A program made the position numbers and the translations under genes. A DNA stretch of 64,000 bases. Origin: Moniliella sp. 'wahieum' (lineage: Eukaryota > Basidiomycota > Moniliellomycetes > Moniliellales > Moniliellaceae). The stretch spans positions 459,490-523,489 of the forward strand of contig RSEE01000046.1 in NCBI GenBank assembly GCA_003971905.1, written 5' to 3'. Shown in pieces: positions 22,430 to 34,112 of the stretch. The notes under the pieces were generated by a model. It made no database searches. It had not been told where the DNA came from and saw only the letters and a list, made by a program, of their open reading frames with translations. Within the stretch, counting starts at the first letter, position 1; every line of letters starts with the position of its first letter.

Positions 22430-23337
22430 TTGTGCATGTTACCGGGGTTACCAGCCGGCGGGGTTGTGTTACCTGTTAGCAACTATGCGAGAGGCGGCCG
22501 AACAAATTCGAGACAATTGTTCGGAGGTTCAAGCTTATTGCAGCTTGACTCGCGTCCCTCACCTTTCGACTTCCATTGCCCCACCCTTCTATATCCGCGG
22601 TCGTGCCCCCTTTCGACTCCCCGTCAAGTCGCTGTGCCTTCGGTTTTATTTCTTTCGCCTTATTAGCTCCCGGTACTTCTCAGCCACACAACCTGTAGTT
22701 TTTCGTTCCCAGTCTTCCGATTGCCCCTCCCGCCCTGTGGCTTGGCATCACATATAGTAGAGACGCCGTGTCATTCATGTCATCGTCGATTCCACGCAGG
22801 GGAGGCGTGGACATGTTTGTTGAGCATCGGGTGTGGCTCGTGCTTTTTGGCCAATGTCCCTTCATCCTCATCAGGCCTGGGAGAGTTCCATTGTTTTCTC
22901 TCTCATGTTTTTCCTTGTTCCGCGCTTAGCCCCTATACTGGTGGCGACTCGCTGCTTGGTGTTCCTCTGGAGGCGTTGCCGGCTGCTTAGATCACCACCA
23001 CCACCAGTGCGATTGCATCACCTTTGAGGACCATCAGGACTCCAGGTCTCATCACATGCATTTGACTCGATCTTCTCGATTCTCAACTCACCGACTCATC
23101 CTCCATGCATCAGGCCCGCGCATTCAGTACTCCCCCCAGTCACACCTGCATTGCAGGAGCAGGCGGCTTTTGCCTCGCGTCAGCCCTCCTATGAAAGGGA
23201 TATGTCGTCCTATGTACTCCACTAAGTAAGCCTAGGCGGCTATAACCACATCAAGGGGGCGTTGTCCCTGAGTCATAGAAGGTCATAAAATGACCAAAAT
23301 TTACCCCGCACCGACATGCTCACGTAACCGCGCGCAG
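22430..23337. other. Intergenic DNA
   Basis: No gene is supported on either strand. The region is moderately AT-rich for the window, contains pyrimidine-rich runs at 22550-22680 and 22870-22930, and ends in the repeat cluster upstream of GPC1. Confidence 0.35.
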
Positions 23338-23338
23338 A

Positions 23339-23386
23339 AGTGACTAGTGACTAGTGACTAGTGAAGCTTGAAGCTTGAAGCTTGAA
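23339..23386. repeat. Palindrome-heptad island: ACTAGT-G switching to AAGCTT-G
   Basis: Three ACTAGT-G heptads are followed directly by three AAGCTT-G heptads with no change in register or spacer base. This is the clearest example of the palindrome being exchanged while the 7-bp period is kept. Confidence 0.85.
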
Positions 23387-23490
23387 GGAGCAAGGCAGGG
23401 GAAGAAGTGATGCAAACAGGGGAAAGCAGTCCACAGGCGCCACAGGCAGGGGGAACAGAGGCGGAACGGGGCCCCTTTGCACAGGATTGT

Positions 23491-23573
23491 TCAGTTGAAC
23501 GTTGAGCGTTGAGCGCTGAGCAGCTTAGTACGTCCATGCAACGTTCAACGTTCAACTGAACGTTCAACGTTTA
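23491..23573. repeat. Inverted pair of AACGTT heptad arrays
   Basis: The left arm (23491-23511) holds AACGTT-G, AGCGTT-G, AGCGCT-G. The right arm (23539-23559) holds AACGTT-C units. The 21-bp arms are complementary except for one base, with a loop of about 27 nt. Further AACGTT units follow to 23573. Confidence 0.75.
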
Positions 23574-23615
23574 ATCAATGGATCCGCGTTGCCCACCTGC
23601 CGTTGAGGTGCTGCG

Positions 23616-23652
23616 CCAGGGTTAAGACTTAGAACTTAGATCTTAACCCTGG
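23616..23652. repeat. Perfect 12-bp inverted repeat upstream of GPC1
   Basis: CCAGGGTTAAGA (23616-23627) and TCTTAACCCTGG (23641-23652) flank a 13-nt loop that is itself a CTTAGA doublet. The hairpin ends 137 bp before the GPC1 start codon. It may be a cruciform or operator; function unknown. Confidence 0.7.
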
Positions 23653-23789
23653 ACAGGTCGCCTCAGGGGCCCCAGAAGAGCCACAGACGCGCCAGGGTCC
23701 TTCAAGGCACACACGTCCCTTCCCACGAGTCCCCACTGCATCCCATCCATCTGCCTCTTCCCCCCGCTTTGACACTCCCCACCACAACC

Positions 23790-25194
23790 ATGTCCGGTCA
23801 GACGTGGGGCAGCCTCGGGAGCATCGTGGACATCGACGCCAGCAGCGACTCGGACGCAGAAGAGGGCAGCTCGGGCCTACTGGACCTGTTCGAATACCTT
23901 CACCGCCGCGGCGCCCAACTCGATCGACACCACGCTTCACCTGCATCATCTAAGGCAGACCTGCCCTCACGCGCGAATGAGCTAAAGAATGCAGCACTGA
24001 GCCGGGTGCAGCATGCTGCCGAGCATGCCTCCCAATTGCACCACGAACAGAGCCAAAAGTTCCATGAAGACCTCCAGCGCTTCCGGGAGGATGTGGGGAA
24101 GCGGATCGACGTCCTGTCCGAGAGCTGGAACGATACGCGCAACGTGCGTTTCCGCGACAAGTGGTCGTTTGTTATGGGCGTCATGATCATCGTTGGGTTT
24201 TCCATGGCCATCTTTGGTCGGCCTACATGGGTGCCGGTGATGTATACGGGGCTGGCAGCAGTGTATCTGCCATTGCGCTTTTACCAGTATGCGATCCAGC
24301 GTCCATGGGGGTACTTTTTACTAGACTATTGTTATGCGTCCAACCTGCTTGCCCTCACCTACCTCTGGATCGCCCCCGACTCCAAGTTCCTCTGGACCGT
24401 GTCGTACTGCCTCCGCCCACGGTCCCCTTGCCGTTTCGGTGGCCGCATGGCGCAACAGCCTCGTCCTGCACAACATTGACAAGATGACCAGCGTGTTTAT
24501 CCACATGACCCCGCCCGTCGTCTTCCACACATCCACTTTTTGCTTTCTGACGAAGAACGGAGCCAAGCGTACCCGGCGGCCGCGCGGACCGCATCGCTGG
24601 ACCTGGGCACCTCGATCGGATTTTGTTTTGTTGTCTATGCACTGTGGCAAGCTGGGTACTACTACTTTATCTCCTACCGTAAGCGGGAGAAGATCCGTTC
24701 GGGCAAGCGCATCAACTCGTTTCGACTATGAGCTCTGGCAAGGGAGCGATTGGCCATCTCATCTCGTCGGTGCCAAACAAATGGCGCGAACCCTTTTTCA
24801 TGTGTGCGTTGCTTGCTTCCGTTACTTCTTTTGCTCTTGTATAATATCATACTGACCCACCGTTCGCTGCCTGGTTCTAGTTATCCAATTTGTCTACACT
24901 TTCCTCTCGATCCTCCCTGCCCCGCTCGTCTTTTATCGGCACCAACACATCGCCACAGGGTTTTTGGTGGTAATCTTTGTTGTTGCGACTTACAATGGCG
25001 GCAGTTTCTACATTGAAGTGTTTGGCCGCCAATTTGAAAAGCAACTGATCGCCCTCCAAAAGCAGGTCCAAGAAACGCGTGCTATGGAGCACAGTGCCCA
25101 GATTGCGGAGTCGACAGAGGCGGAACTGAGTGCTCCTGCGAAAGCCACCACGGCTCTAGCCTCCGACCACAGCGGTGAGCTGCGCCAGCGCTAG
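23790..25194 (+). CDS. GPC1: Glycerophosphocholine acyltransferase Gpc1 (DUF2838 membrane protein)
   Basis: Gpc1 acylates glycerophosphocholine to lyso-PC in the phosphatidylcholine remodelling route at the ER/membrane. About 440 residues, close to yeast Gpc1. After an acidic, coiled N-terminus (…QKFHEDLQRFREDVGKRIDV), the conserved core runs RFRDKWSFVMGVMIIVGFSM, RFYQYAIQRPWGYFLLDYCY, ASNLLALTYLWIAPDSKFLW, AVSVAAWRNSLVLHNIDKMT and SVFIHMTPPVVFH, all typical of the family with multiple membrane spans. Later segments include GFCFVVYALWQAGYYYFISY and VIQFVYTFLSILPAPLVFY, then a cytosolic coiled tail. Breaks of frame lie near 24418, 24540 and 24722. An intron covers about 24799-24880; its acceptor TTCTAG is clear, but the donor phase is off by one base, perhaps a sequence error. 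Confidence 0.9.
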
Positions 25195-25955
25195 GGGTCC
25201 CGAAGAGTGCTGCCCAAACGCCTCTTGCCCGTGCCACCCCTTTCTCCCTCTCATTCCCTCTCCCCTTTTCATCCTCCTCTCTCTCGTTTGTTCGAATTGA
25301 TGCTTATTGTCAATCAGTACTCATCGTTTCTCCGTGATTTGTCACAACATTCCTGTCCATTTTGTGTCGCTCCACAACCCATATTCGAGCAATTCGCGGG
25401 CTACATGATGATAATGCAGTTCAGAGACGATACCGACCCACTGTGTGCCCCCGTTCCATTCTCAACCAATCATGAAGCATCAGCTGTGGTGTCGATGAAT
25501 ATTTTCTCACGAAAAGAACAAGGTGCCCCTGTTCGTCCCCAGCAAAAGCATGTTTGATACTGACAAGGTTCGCTCTTTGTGATGGTCTGGGGATGGCGAG
25601 GACGGTCGGAGATACACAAGGGGAGAGACCCACTAAACTTCTAACGAAAACGGATGTGGTTGATCATGATGGAGATGCAATTATGTAACAAACCGCGTAC
25701 ATAGTACGAAAGAACGGCAAAAGGGATAATGAATACAAAAAATAAGTGAGCCGAGCAACTGCGCATGCGAGAGGGAAAAAGCGGACTGACGAAGTCCGCC
25801 GTATCGACAAAAATGGAACCGTCGAGGGCGGTACAGAAGAACATCGGAAACGATGGAGAAAGGAAAGAGTTCGGAGAAGTAGGGAAGGTCCTGGGAATGA
25901 TCGGAAGAAGAGAAGAGTCGAGAAAAGGTGAATGGGCACAGTGTTGCCTGTGTAA
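25195..25955. other. Convergent 3' region of GPC1 and the zinc-finger gene
   Basis: A pyrimidine-rich 3' UTR-like tract follows GPC1 (25205-25290). The minus-strand side is purine-rich (25840-25930). No gene is supported. Confidence 0.4.
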
Positions 25956-26850
25956 TTATTCAACAGTCGAAAGTCCCTCGCTAGGCTGCACCTTCACTGG
26001 CCAAACTGGTGTGAACGGATGGGTGGGAGGGAACGGAGGTGCTGGGGGCTGGTACTGATGGCTGGGCTGATGAACCTGCGCGCCGGAGGCTGGTTTCACA
26101 TCGGGAGGAAGAAGAAGCGCAAGATGCTTTCGCTTTACATGGGTCACGAGGCGAGGGCGCTGCGGTATTGCACCTGACATCCACCCCATTGACACTCAAA
26201 GAGCTTGGTCTGCGAGTCCAACTCCCGCTTGGGCCCAAGACGAGACCTGTTTGCTTTGGCCCCGTTGCCCGTCGAGGCAGTGCTACCGGCGGCCGTGGGA
26301 ACAGGATTGCGGTTGGACCCCCAACTGTGATGTTGATCATTGCGGGGGTTTCTTCGTTCTTAGTAGGAGTACATCCCGTAAACGAGTCTTGCCAGCCGGA
26401 TCGGAGGAGCGTCAGATGCTCCTGTTGGGATGCGGAGAGGGACCCAGACATCCACAGCTGTTCGGGTTGGATGGGGTCACGAGCAACCGTTGGATCGGCA
26501 CCTTTGGGAGGTAACCCTTCCAACACCGTTTCTGCCCCGCAAGGCAGGCCGACGGGAAGGAGGGGGGCATAGCATGATAGGCTGTTACTGGCCACACATT
26601 CCGACGTAGGTGGTGCCCACTGGTGGGACATTTCCTCGGTCAACATGATTGGCGAGGGGAGTTCGGGTCCGAAGAGAGGGAGACACGGGACAAAAAGAGA
26701 ATCCGTGACCTTAGTACAATGTGTAGCCTCTTCCATTGTGACGAGGGATTGAGTTTGATGCAGCCCTTGCCAATGGGGGAAGGCCAACATCTCGGCCTCT
26801 TCTAATGCCTTGCTGCTGGGCCATCCCCAACCCTGGTTGACGGTCTTCAT
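25956..26850 (-). CDS. C2H2 zinc-finger protein (putative transcription factor)
   Basis: About 297 residues, starting MKTVNQGWGWPSSKALEEAE. The N-terminal two thirds is Ser/Pro/Leu-rich and unrecognised. After a break in the G5 run near 26320, the frame reads AAGSTASTGNGAKANRSRLG, then KRELDSQTKLFECQWGGCQV. With another one-base break near 26160 it continues to VTHVKRKHL. This gives C-x4-C, about 14 residues, H-x4-H, a single C2H2 finger of the CxxxxC type. The tail is Pro/Gln-rich and ends in STVE. A single C-terminal finger behind a long low-complexity region suggests a transcription regulator, but the target is unknown. The finger depends on bridging the second break. Confidence 0.6.
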
Positions 26851-29664
26851 GGGAGCAGTGCGGGTGGGGGGGAAGAGGGCCCTTCATGCCCGTGATGAAC
26901 AGGAAAGACGAGGGAGACGAATTCCTCACGACGGCTTCGTGTCGTGCCGGGCATATATACAACTCGGCTCTCCCATATAGCTACCCCCCCCCTATAAGGG
27001 GCAGATGCTTTAGCATGGTACCTCACTGGCACGTTATACGTGCTGTTAAACGTGTGGTGAGTGGTTTTGTTGGGCCGCCCCCATTACGAAACTGCCACAT
27101 GGCGCATTGGGGCCTATAGGGGAGGGAAATCAGATACAGCGCCCAGCGCACGACGATTTGGTGCCTGTTTCGAGAGATACTGAGTAATGGTACGTCTCTG
27201 TCGGCGACAGCCGGTCACCGGTGATAATGCCCGGCCCGCGAGGAACTGAACGTCACCCGTGCTGTGGTCAATAGCAAAGCTAAACAGAGTTTCTGTTGTC
27301 TGAGAGGCAAGGGGGTTGTAGCGGCCACTTAGTAGTACTTATATCTTTGAGAGAGGGCATGTGGTAGAGGGGTCGTGCGGCAGAGTGCAAACAGACGGCG
27401 TCATGGATGCTCTCACACACAGTGACACGTGACATCTGCTGGCGAGGGCCACACCGAGGTTAAATTGGGAAGATATACAACGGAATTTTTTTCACGCCTG
27501 CACCTTTTTGCCGCGAGTTGTTTTGAGGTCTAAGGGTAGAAAAACTCACTTCGCCGATCCTACGCCCCCCCTTCCACCCCCCTTCGGCCTTCAACTTGGT
27601 CTCCGATTGGAGGGTTGCCGGTGGCTTTTGTGCAAGCGTACACGACAATATGCTGGCTTCGGTGGTCGTCCGTTTGATGTCGAAGCAAAAGCAGGCCGGC
27701 TGGCTAATGGGGATGAGTCAATGAGAGATGCCACCAGGACGACATTTCGATGCCACCAACACAGAAAGAAGAAAAGTTCGCGTCACAACATATACATAGT
27801 CTTCAAACAAGACAAAACTTACAAGTCAATTCACAACTCATCTTGAGTTATTCTCTTGCAGCCGGGTGGGCAGGTTAAGCATTACGAGCGCAGCGGTGGC
27901 AGCGACAAAACGACTTTTTCACCATCATAGGCGTTATATGAGGTGGGTCTCCAGTCGGAGATTGGGCACGATCTAATCCCACCAGAGGGTGTCATGCACA
28001 AAAGCCACAGCCCAACATGGAAGGACGACGGTTCATCACAAAAGCCGCAGGCCCAACATGCAAAGACGACGATTGATAAAAGCCGCAGGCCCAACATGAA
28101 AGCGACGGCTCACACATGGCGTGGCGCTTGTACTATAAACCCCCGTATTTTCGTTATACGGGTATTTTGCCACGGGGCGACAGCGAGCGGATGAGCCATG
28201 AGCTTTGCGCAGGGGCTGAGTGCTGATCCCGGCTGTGCTCATCCACGTTCCTCTTGTCTCCCTTGCCTGGGTTGTGTCTACGTCAAGACTGTCCTGTGGT
28301 TATCCGAGTCACACACAGTGTAACATGACCATCTGTGGTCTAAATTACCTCTCATCACCGAGGTCTCCCTATAGGTCTACCAAGGTCTTCCCCCACCCCC
28401 TTAGGATCCTCACAGGCCTCACGCCTCACGTCCAGTCATGTCTCGTTGGTGGAGCATGTCATCTTTTCTTCCTGTAGTTAATGTACATCTCCTACATAAG
28501 GCTGACAAGGATAGCTTCTATGCATCACATTTCTCTTATTCCCTACAGACCAAAACATCCCTCAGTACCTCCAACCTCTCCCCGTCGGTTGATCTACTTC
28601 AATCTACAGACGCGCACACTCTCCTCTCCAACCCCCAGTATACTTTTTGCCAATAACAGGAGACAAAACGTGGTTGTATTATGATTGAAGTTTGTTAAAG
28701 GATGGAGTGAGCGGATAACACACATGCCATTGACTTTACAGCCAAACCACAGGTATGCGCAAAAGTCTTTGCATTTTGTTCCAGACATCCCATGCGCGTA
28801 GGGCTGGTTATCCCGGTTATCGATTATTCCTGATGCACCTGATGCCAGCCTCCTTCCCTTCCGCTTCCGCGGCCTCTCGAGGAGAGGCAGGGTCGATCTA
28901 CCCGACCCCAGTGTTGTGTGAGAGGGTCAGGGAATATCGATCTCTCGATGGCCGACTCGAAGGGGCTTTTCTTCGCCAGTTGGCTCGTGTGTCATCCGGT
29001 TTATTAGCTTGTGGCATAGTTAGAGAGAAGTCGTCAAGTATAGATCCCTTGATGGAGGACTTGCTGTTGTTGTTGTCCACAGCTAGTGTTTGATCATGCC
29101 CACTATATTATCTCTTCGCCAGGCACGAGACCGCCCTGTGATGGTTCATGATGGCCTTGACGTGCGCCCTAACTGGAGTTTTTTGATCCACCTGCACACG
29201 CACATTGAGTGATGACATGGGAGTTATTCAGAAGGCGTACCGTCAACTAGACATTCTACTCAACGGATGGAGTATTGCACCCGACCACCACCACCCCAAA
29301 CCTGCTATTAGCGGGATGTTGGCTTCGGTTCGGCGGATGACCGCTTCTCCAGCTTCATCTTTTCTTTCACGGCCACGTCACGTGCCGGCTGGCTGAGCCC
29401 TGGTGCGTTGTCACGTGGTCAAGGCACGGCGGCTGTGTTCACCGAGGCCCCCAGCTGGGCTGCAAGAGACTTGTCTGCTGCTTTCTTTTGCGCGCGCCGA
29501 ACGCAAAGAATTGTCAGCCAGAGCGGCGGCTGATACTAGCTGGCAATCACTGAGCCGACTAGGAGCGGAGACAGCACCTGGACACTGGGCAAGTAGCTCC
29601 AGCTTCCACGCCAAACAGCGCCGCCTCACCACCACCACAGCCAGGCCCCACCACTCTTCTCATC
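26851..29664. other. Gene-poor intergenic DNA
   Basis: No coding region is supported over 2.8 kb. It contains the short tandem repeat at 27995-28112, a CACGTG near 27426, and near 29370-29420 a CACGTCACGTGCC/CACGTGG cluster that probably belongs to the GCV3 promoter. Confidence 0.35.
27995..28112 (+). repeat. Imperfect ~40-bp tandem repeat, 3 copies
   Basis: Each copy contains AAAGCCRCAGSCCCAACATG followed by an A/G-rich link ending in GACGRC. Copies start near 27999, 28038 and 28078 and differ by several substitutions and short gaps. Confidence 0.65.
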
Positions 29665-30277
29665 ATGGCTGCTCGTACCGTCTTTGCCCGCGCTGCTCTC
29701 GGGGCCCGTCTTGCTCCGACTCTTGCCGCCGCCGCGCGCCCCTCAGCCCTGCGCGCTGCCCTGCCTCGCCGCGTCGCCGTGTCTGCCTTGTCCGCCCGGG
29801 CCCTCCACACCTCGCCCCGGGCTTTGGAGATCGTCACGCGCTACACCAAGGAGCACGAATGGATCGCTTACGACACCGAACTGAACATTGGCACGATTGG
29901 TATTACGGATCATGCCCAGAACACGCTGGGCGACACCACCTTCATTGACCTCCCTGGCCTGGGCGCCGAGTTTGAGGCCGGTGGTACGTATGGTCATATT
30001 ACGTGTGATCCGCCTGCCGCTCATACTAACTCATCCGTATGGACAGACTCGATTGGAGGTGTCGAGTCCGTCAAGGCCGCCTCCGACATTTATGCGCCCG
30101 TGTCGGGCATTGTGGAGGCGGTGAACGAGGCGCTGCAGGACAACCCCGGTTTGATCAACAAGTCCCCGAGGACAAGGGGTGGCTACTCAAGGTCCGCCTG
30201 GCCAACCCGGCCGAGGTGGAAACGCTGCTCAAAAGGACACTTACGACACGCTTGTCGAGGAGGAGTCCGACGCCTAA
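29665..30277 (+). CDS. GCV3: Glycine cleavage system H protein, mitochondrial
   Basis: The H protein carries the lipoyl arm that shuttles the aminomethyl group between the P, T and L proteins of the glycine decarboxylase complex in the mitochondrial matrix. About 183 residues. The first 50 residues ([20 protein letters not shown]…ALHTSPRA) are a typical targeting peptide. The mature part is highly conserved: [40 protein letters not shown], then [20 protein letters not shown] with the lipoylated Lys in ESVKAA, and [13 protein letters not shown]. An intron at 29984-30046 (GTACGT donor, ACTAAC branch) splits G/DSIGG. Frame breaks near 30170 (a missing C) and 30232 (a missing A) lead to the usual end, [12 protein letters not shown]. 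Confidence 0.95.
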
Positions 30278-31178
30278 GCCTCATCACGCGTGCAAGTGTC
30301 CTTTCGTCCCTTGCTTCCTCCCTCTACCACATCCGGCCAGGTTTGGTCTGTTTTGCATGCTGCTCATCAGACCCCTCCATTGAACCAGACTGTATACCGT
30401 TCCACCGGTCTCTTGGCGCTCAGCTCCAGTCTGAGCCGGGCTCGATTGCCCCCCGTGGCGCTTCCCCGCGCTGGCTCTGCTTGCTCCAATGCACATTTCG
30501 ACGATAATAATAGCTCGGGCCTTAGCTTAGGCCGTATAGGCCAAGGCTAGTGGGCGAAGCATTGGCGAGAGCGCGATCTTGGTGGGCAAGGAGGGGGTGC
30601 TTCAACACCTTCACTGCCACGTTCAAGAGAGATGCACCGCCGAACCGCATTGTTATTGGTCCTATTGATGGGGCAGTGCGCAGCCCTATTGCGTCCGAAT
30701 CGAAGATCTAACCCGACCCCGCCGGGTTCTCCGCAGTCTAGATGGTTTTCTCAGTGGTTCCTAGGGGTTCCCGATGGCTGCCGAAGCAATTCACAAGGCA
30801 GAAGAGGGTTAAACGTTAAACGTTAAACGTTAAACCGAACAGCGATCGATGATCGATGATCGATGATCGAGGTGATTCGGGGCTATGAATATAACCGCTG
30901 CTAGGGTTGACCGTACTAACGCACTGTTGCGATTGGGGCGCACCAGCCCCGTTCATCGTCATCAATCACCGATCATCTCAGTCATCCTGGTCGACGACTG
31001 CCGCCCGCTCCTCCCACCAGCATCGCCGCCGCTTGCCCGTCCTTATCCCCGTCCCTCCTGTCCTCATCTCCATGCCGGCCGTCGCAAGCCCTGAGAGCCC
31101 GAGAGAGGCCGACCACAGACGACTGGGCCCGCCAGCCGCGCGTCGTCGCACGCCTCGCCCTCGCCCTCGGTGGCGCAG
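30278..31178. other. Intergenic DNA with an AACGTT/ATCGAT heptad island
   Basis: The 3' UTR of GCV3 and the promoter of the NMNAT gene lie here. The only distinctive sequence is the repeat island at 30808-30871. Open frames at 30885-31200 on both strands look like shadows of GC-rich sequence. Confidence 0.4.
30808..30871. repeat. Palindrome-heptad island: AACGTT-A array then ATCGAT-G array
   Basis: Three AACGTT-A units (GTTAAAC period) are followed within about 8 bp by three to four ATCGAT-G units. Both have a 7-bp period. Confidence 0.85.
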
Positions 31179-32497
31179 ATGCAACGCGCCATGCCCCGCA
31201 TGACCGACAGCACCACTGGTCCCGGCGGGCCGTCGTCACTCAAGTTTGCCGCTCTGAGCGTCAACTCGTTCCAGCTCGACAGCCCTCCGTTTATTGGCAC
31301 CCCGTTGGCTCCGACGGAGTCGTGCCCGACCAGCCGCTCCCCGACGCCCCCGCCCCGAGGCCGGAGCCCACTCCCCAGGCACGACGCCGTATGCCCAGCC
31401 ACACCCTCACCCTCCCGCTCCGCTTGGCTCTGCTGCTGCGACGCCTCTCTCGCCCCACCTGCATCGGAATGCCGACGTGAGTGCCTTTATAACTCGACGG
31501 GCTACATCGCGCCGATCCCGAGCGCCCGTTGTACTCCAGCTTCCACAACGATATTGATGGCATTGAGGACTCCACCTCGGTCCTGACCGGCGAAGACGAG
31601 GTGGATGCCGACGCAGATCTCTCCCAGATTCGAGTGCCGGTACAGGCGCAGACCAAGCAGAGTACTCTTTTCCCAAACATCGCCTGCCTCAACGCATGCA
31701 CGATGAATCCAAGACCCCCCTCGTCATTGTGGCCTGTGGTTCCTTTTCTCCCCCCACCTATCTCCACTTGCGTATCTTTGAGATGGCCAAGGATGCCATC
31801 TTGGAGTCGGGGAAATACGAACTGTTGGCCGGGTATTACTCGCCCGTTTCGGACCATTACAAAAAGGCCGGCTTGGCACCCTCTACGCACCGAGTGCGCA
31901 TGTGTGAGCTAGCAGTGGAGAAGACGTCCACCTGGCTCATGGTGGACGCATGGGAATCGCTTCAAGACGAGTACCAGCGCACGGCTGTCGTCCTGGACCA
32001 TTTCGATGAATGCCTCAACAAATGTACGAGGGTGGAATCTTACTCAATGATGGCACTCGTAAGCCCGTGCGGATCATGCTCTTGGCCGGCGGCGACTTGA
32101 TCCAGAGCATGGGCGAGCCCGGGGTCTGGGCTGAGGCCGATTTGCGACACATTCTGGGTCAGTTTGGATGCCTGATCGTTGAACGGACGGGGGCCGACGT
32201 TTGGTCCTTCCTCTTGTCCATGACCTGCTCTGGGCTGAGCGCAAACACCTGCTTGTTATTAAACAGACGATCGTACGTATTACCTTTCCCCCGTTTCCCC
32301 CGTCGTTGCAACTGCGGTAATTTGTGGCACTGACGTGGGCTTCCGTGTTAGTACAACGACATTTCCTCCAGCAAGGTACGCCTCTTTATCAAGAGGGCAT
32401 GAGCGTCAAGTACCTCTTGCCCAACTCTGTGATTAACTACATTAATCAACACCGACTGTACCGCCTCCCCGAGCCAATCGCAGAGCCTGCGCCCTAA
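31179..32497 (+). CDS. NMA1: Nicotinamide/nicotinate mononucleotide adenylyltransferase
   Basis: NMNAT joins NMN or NaMN to ATP, giving NAD or deamido-NAD, the central step of NAD synthesis. About 413 residues, like yeast Nma1/Nma2, which also have a long N-terminal extension. Here the first 170 residues are Ser/Pro- and acid-rich (DDxxSVLTGEDEVDADADLS-like). The catalytic part starts TPLVIVACGSFSPPTYLHLR; the GSFSPPTYLH element is the nucleotidyltransferase (H/T)xxH-type site. Then come YYSPVSDHYKKAGLAPSTHR, LLAGGDLIQSMGEPGVWAE and, after an intron at 32273-32351, NDISSSKVRLFIKR (the ISSTxxR motif), ending in KYLLPNSVINYINQHRLY. Several frame breaks occur, near 31400, 31480, 31545, 31690, 32010, 32220 and 32400. 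ATG 31179 is the first in the coding frame, but an upstream start is possible. Confidence 0.92.
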
Positions 32498-32957
32498 TGT
32501 GGGAGGTGATCATCCTGCGGCCTCTCTTTGCTTCTGGATAGGTTTCCGCGTCTGGCTCATCAGGCTTGCGGCCTGTGGGCTCTCGTTGTCTCAACGAGCA
32601 TAGTGTTCCCTACCTCAGGAAACTGTAATTTTTATCATCCCGTGCCAACACACTCTGCGTTTTTCGTCCGCTTTCCTACGATAGACCTGTTGAGCATTGA
32701 GCACTCATGACCATTCTATTGTCAGGAAGCCGTTTGCTGGGGGCTTCTGCTACCTCGCACCATCCCCCCCCCCGTGCACCATGTATAGAATCATCGTGCA
32801 CGTCCTCGTACTCTCTGCGCGCCACCTTTATGATGGGATGCACCTACTCTACCTCGCCCCTCAGTCTGATTTCACGTCCTTCTAAAGTTAGACCGCGGCT
32901 TTAGTAGCTCAGCGCCCATTATCATGAATTCATAGTTCTTGATGGGTCGGCAGACGC
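32498..32957. other. Convergent intergenic region
   Basis: These 460 bp separate the stop codons of the NMNAT gene and the reductase gene. They show no coding signal and presumably hold both 3' UTRs and terminators. A C9 run lies near 32765. Confidence 0.4.
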
Positions 32958-34112
32958 TTAGTTGAGTGCGAGAACCTCGGCGCTCGGCACGCCTGTCCAG
33001 CCACGCTTGACATAGTCGTTGAACGCAATAATCTCCCCATCCACAATCTTTTGAACATCTTGTAGAACACACCGAGCACGCTCTCCGCCTTGCTACCATC
33101 CACACGAGTCTGAATCACGCCCACACCGCTGCCCGGACGACCCTCGTGAACGCGCTGCTTCAACTCGGGCGTAGCCACCTCGACGTGCACCGCATCGCTA
33201 AACTCTTGCCACGTGTAGGTGTTGGCATATGCGGGGATGCTGTCCGAAAAGACAAGATGGGTTAGATACGAAGCCAAACACAGGTTCACCACATGATTCA
33301 AAAAGGAGGAGGACGTACCGTTGCCGCCTGCTGCAGGCACGGAAAGGGACTTGACGTGCATCTCCGCCACGTCACGCACATCCACATACCCTCCCATGGG
33401 CTCTTGGTACTTGTCCAACGGGACCTTACCCGCAAACAGCTCCCACTGGATCCGGAGGGAAAAGTTGAGCTTCTCGGCGCTGCAACGGCTTGATGGGCGG
33501 GCCAAAGATGACGGTGGGACATATGGTGGTCAAGTCAACGCGGATTGGTGGGTTTCAATAAAGTCCCACGCAGCTCGCTCAGCAAGGACCTTGGAAGCTT
33601 CGTAGCCGTGCTTCTTGCCTTCCCCGGTCGGGTCGGCGCGGTAGAGCTGAAGCGCCGCCGTGTTCCAGTCGTCGGCAGTGAAGACGGCGTTGGCGGCAGC
33701 GTCGGGCGCAATGATGGCCGAGGTGGAGGAGGTGAGGACGATACGGGAGACAGAACCCTGGGCTTGCACCTTCCAACACGTTCGTCGTCCCTTGCACTGC
33801 GGGGGCAATCAAGCTATCGTCTGGGTGGAGGGTGGGGTCGCTGTCGACGGGCGAGCCGGTATGGATCACACCCTTCACACCTTGAACGGCGGCATCAAAG
33901 CCACCCTTGGTACGCAGGTCCTCCACAATCACATATTCAAACTTGTCTCCGTACTTGGCATAGATCTGCTGCAGGTATTGTCCCTTGGCGGCGGAGCGGA
34001 CGGTGGTGCGGACACGGTAGCCAGCACGCAGCGCGTACTCGCACACCCACGCACCGACAAAGCCGCTGCCGGAGGTGACGAGGATCAGGGAGTTGGGAGG
34101 GACGGGGGCCAT
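32958..34112 (-). CDS. NAD(P)-dependent aldehyde/ketone reductase, Gre2/dihydroflavonol-reductase-like
   Basis: This is an extended SDR of the Gre2/DFR group, which reduces methylglyoxal, isovaleraldehyde and other carbonyls with NADPH in the cytosol. About 358 residues. The nucleotide-binding start is LILVTSGSGFVGAWVCEYAL, followed by AGYRVRTTVRSAAKG (Arg for NADPH). VKGVIHTGSPV, RIVLTSSTSAII (catalytic Ser) and the active-site YEASKVLAERAAWDFI (YxxxK) are all present, then PMGGYVDVRDVAEMHVKSL. An intron at 33240-33318 precedes the C-terminal part. Breaks near 33060, 33480, 33535 and 33770 must be bridged; the true end reads VDGEIIAFNDYVKRGWTGVP and stops at 32958. Confidence 0.88.

Noticed and set aside
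14893-34112. A secondary-metabolite gene cluster around the adenylating enzyme
   Set aside because: Neighbours are general metabolism (GNAT, GPC1, GCV3, NMNAT) separated by long intergenic gaps; no transporter, pathway regulator or other tailoring enzyme lies beside it.
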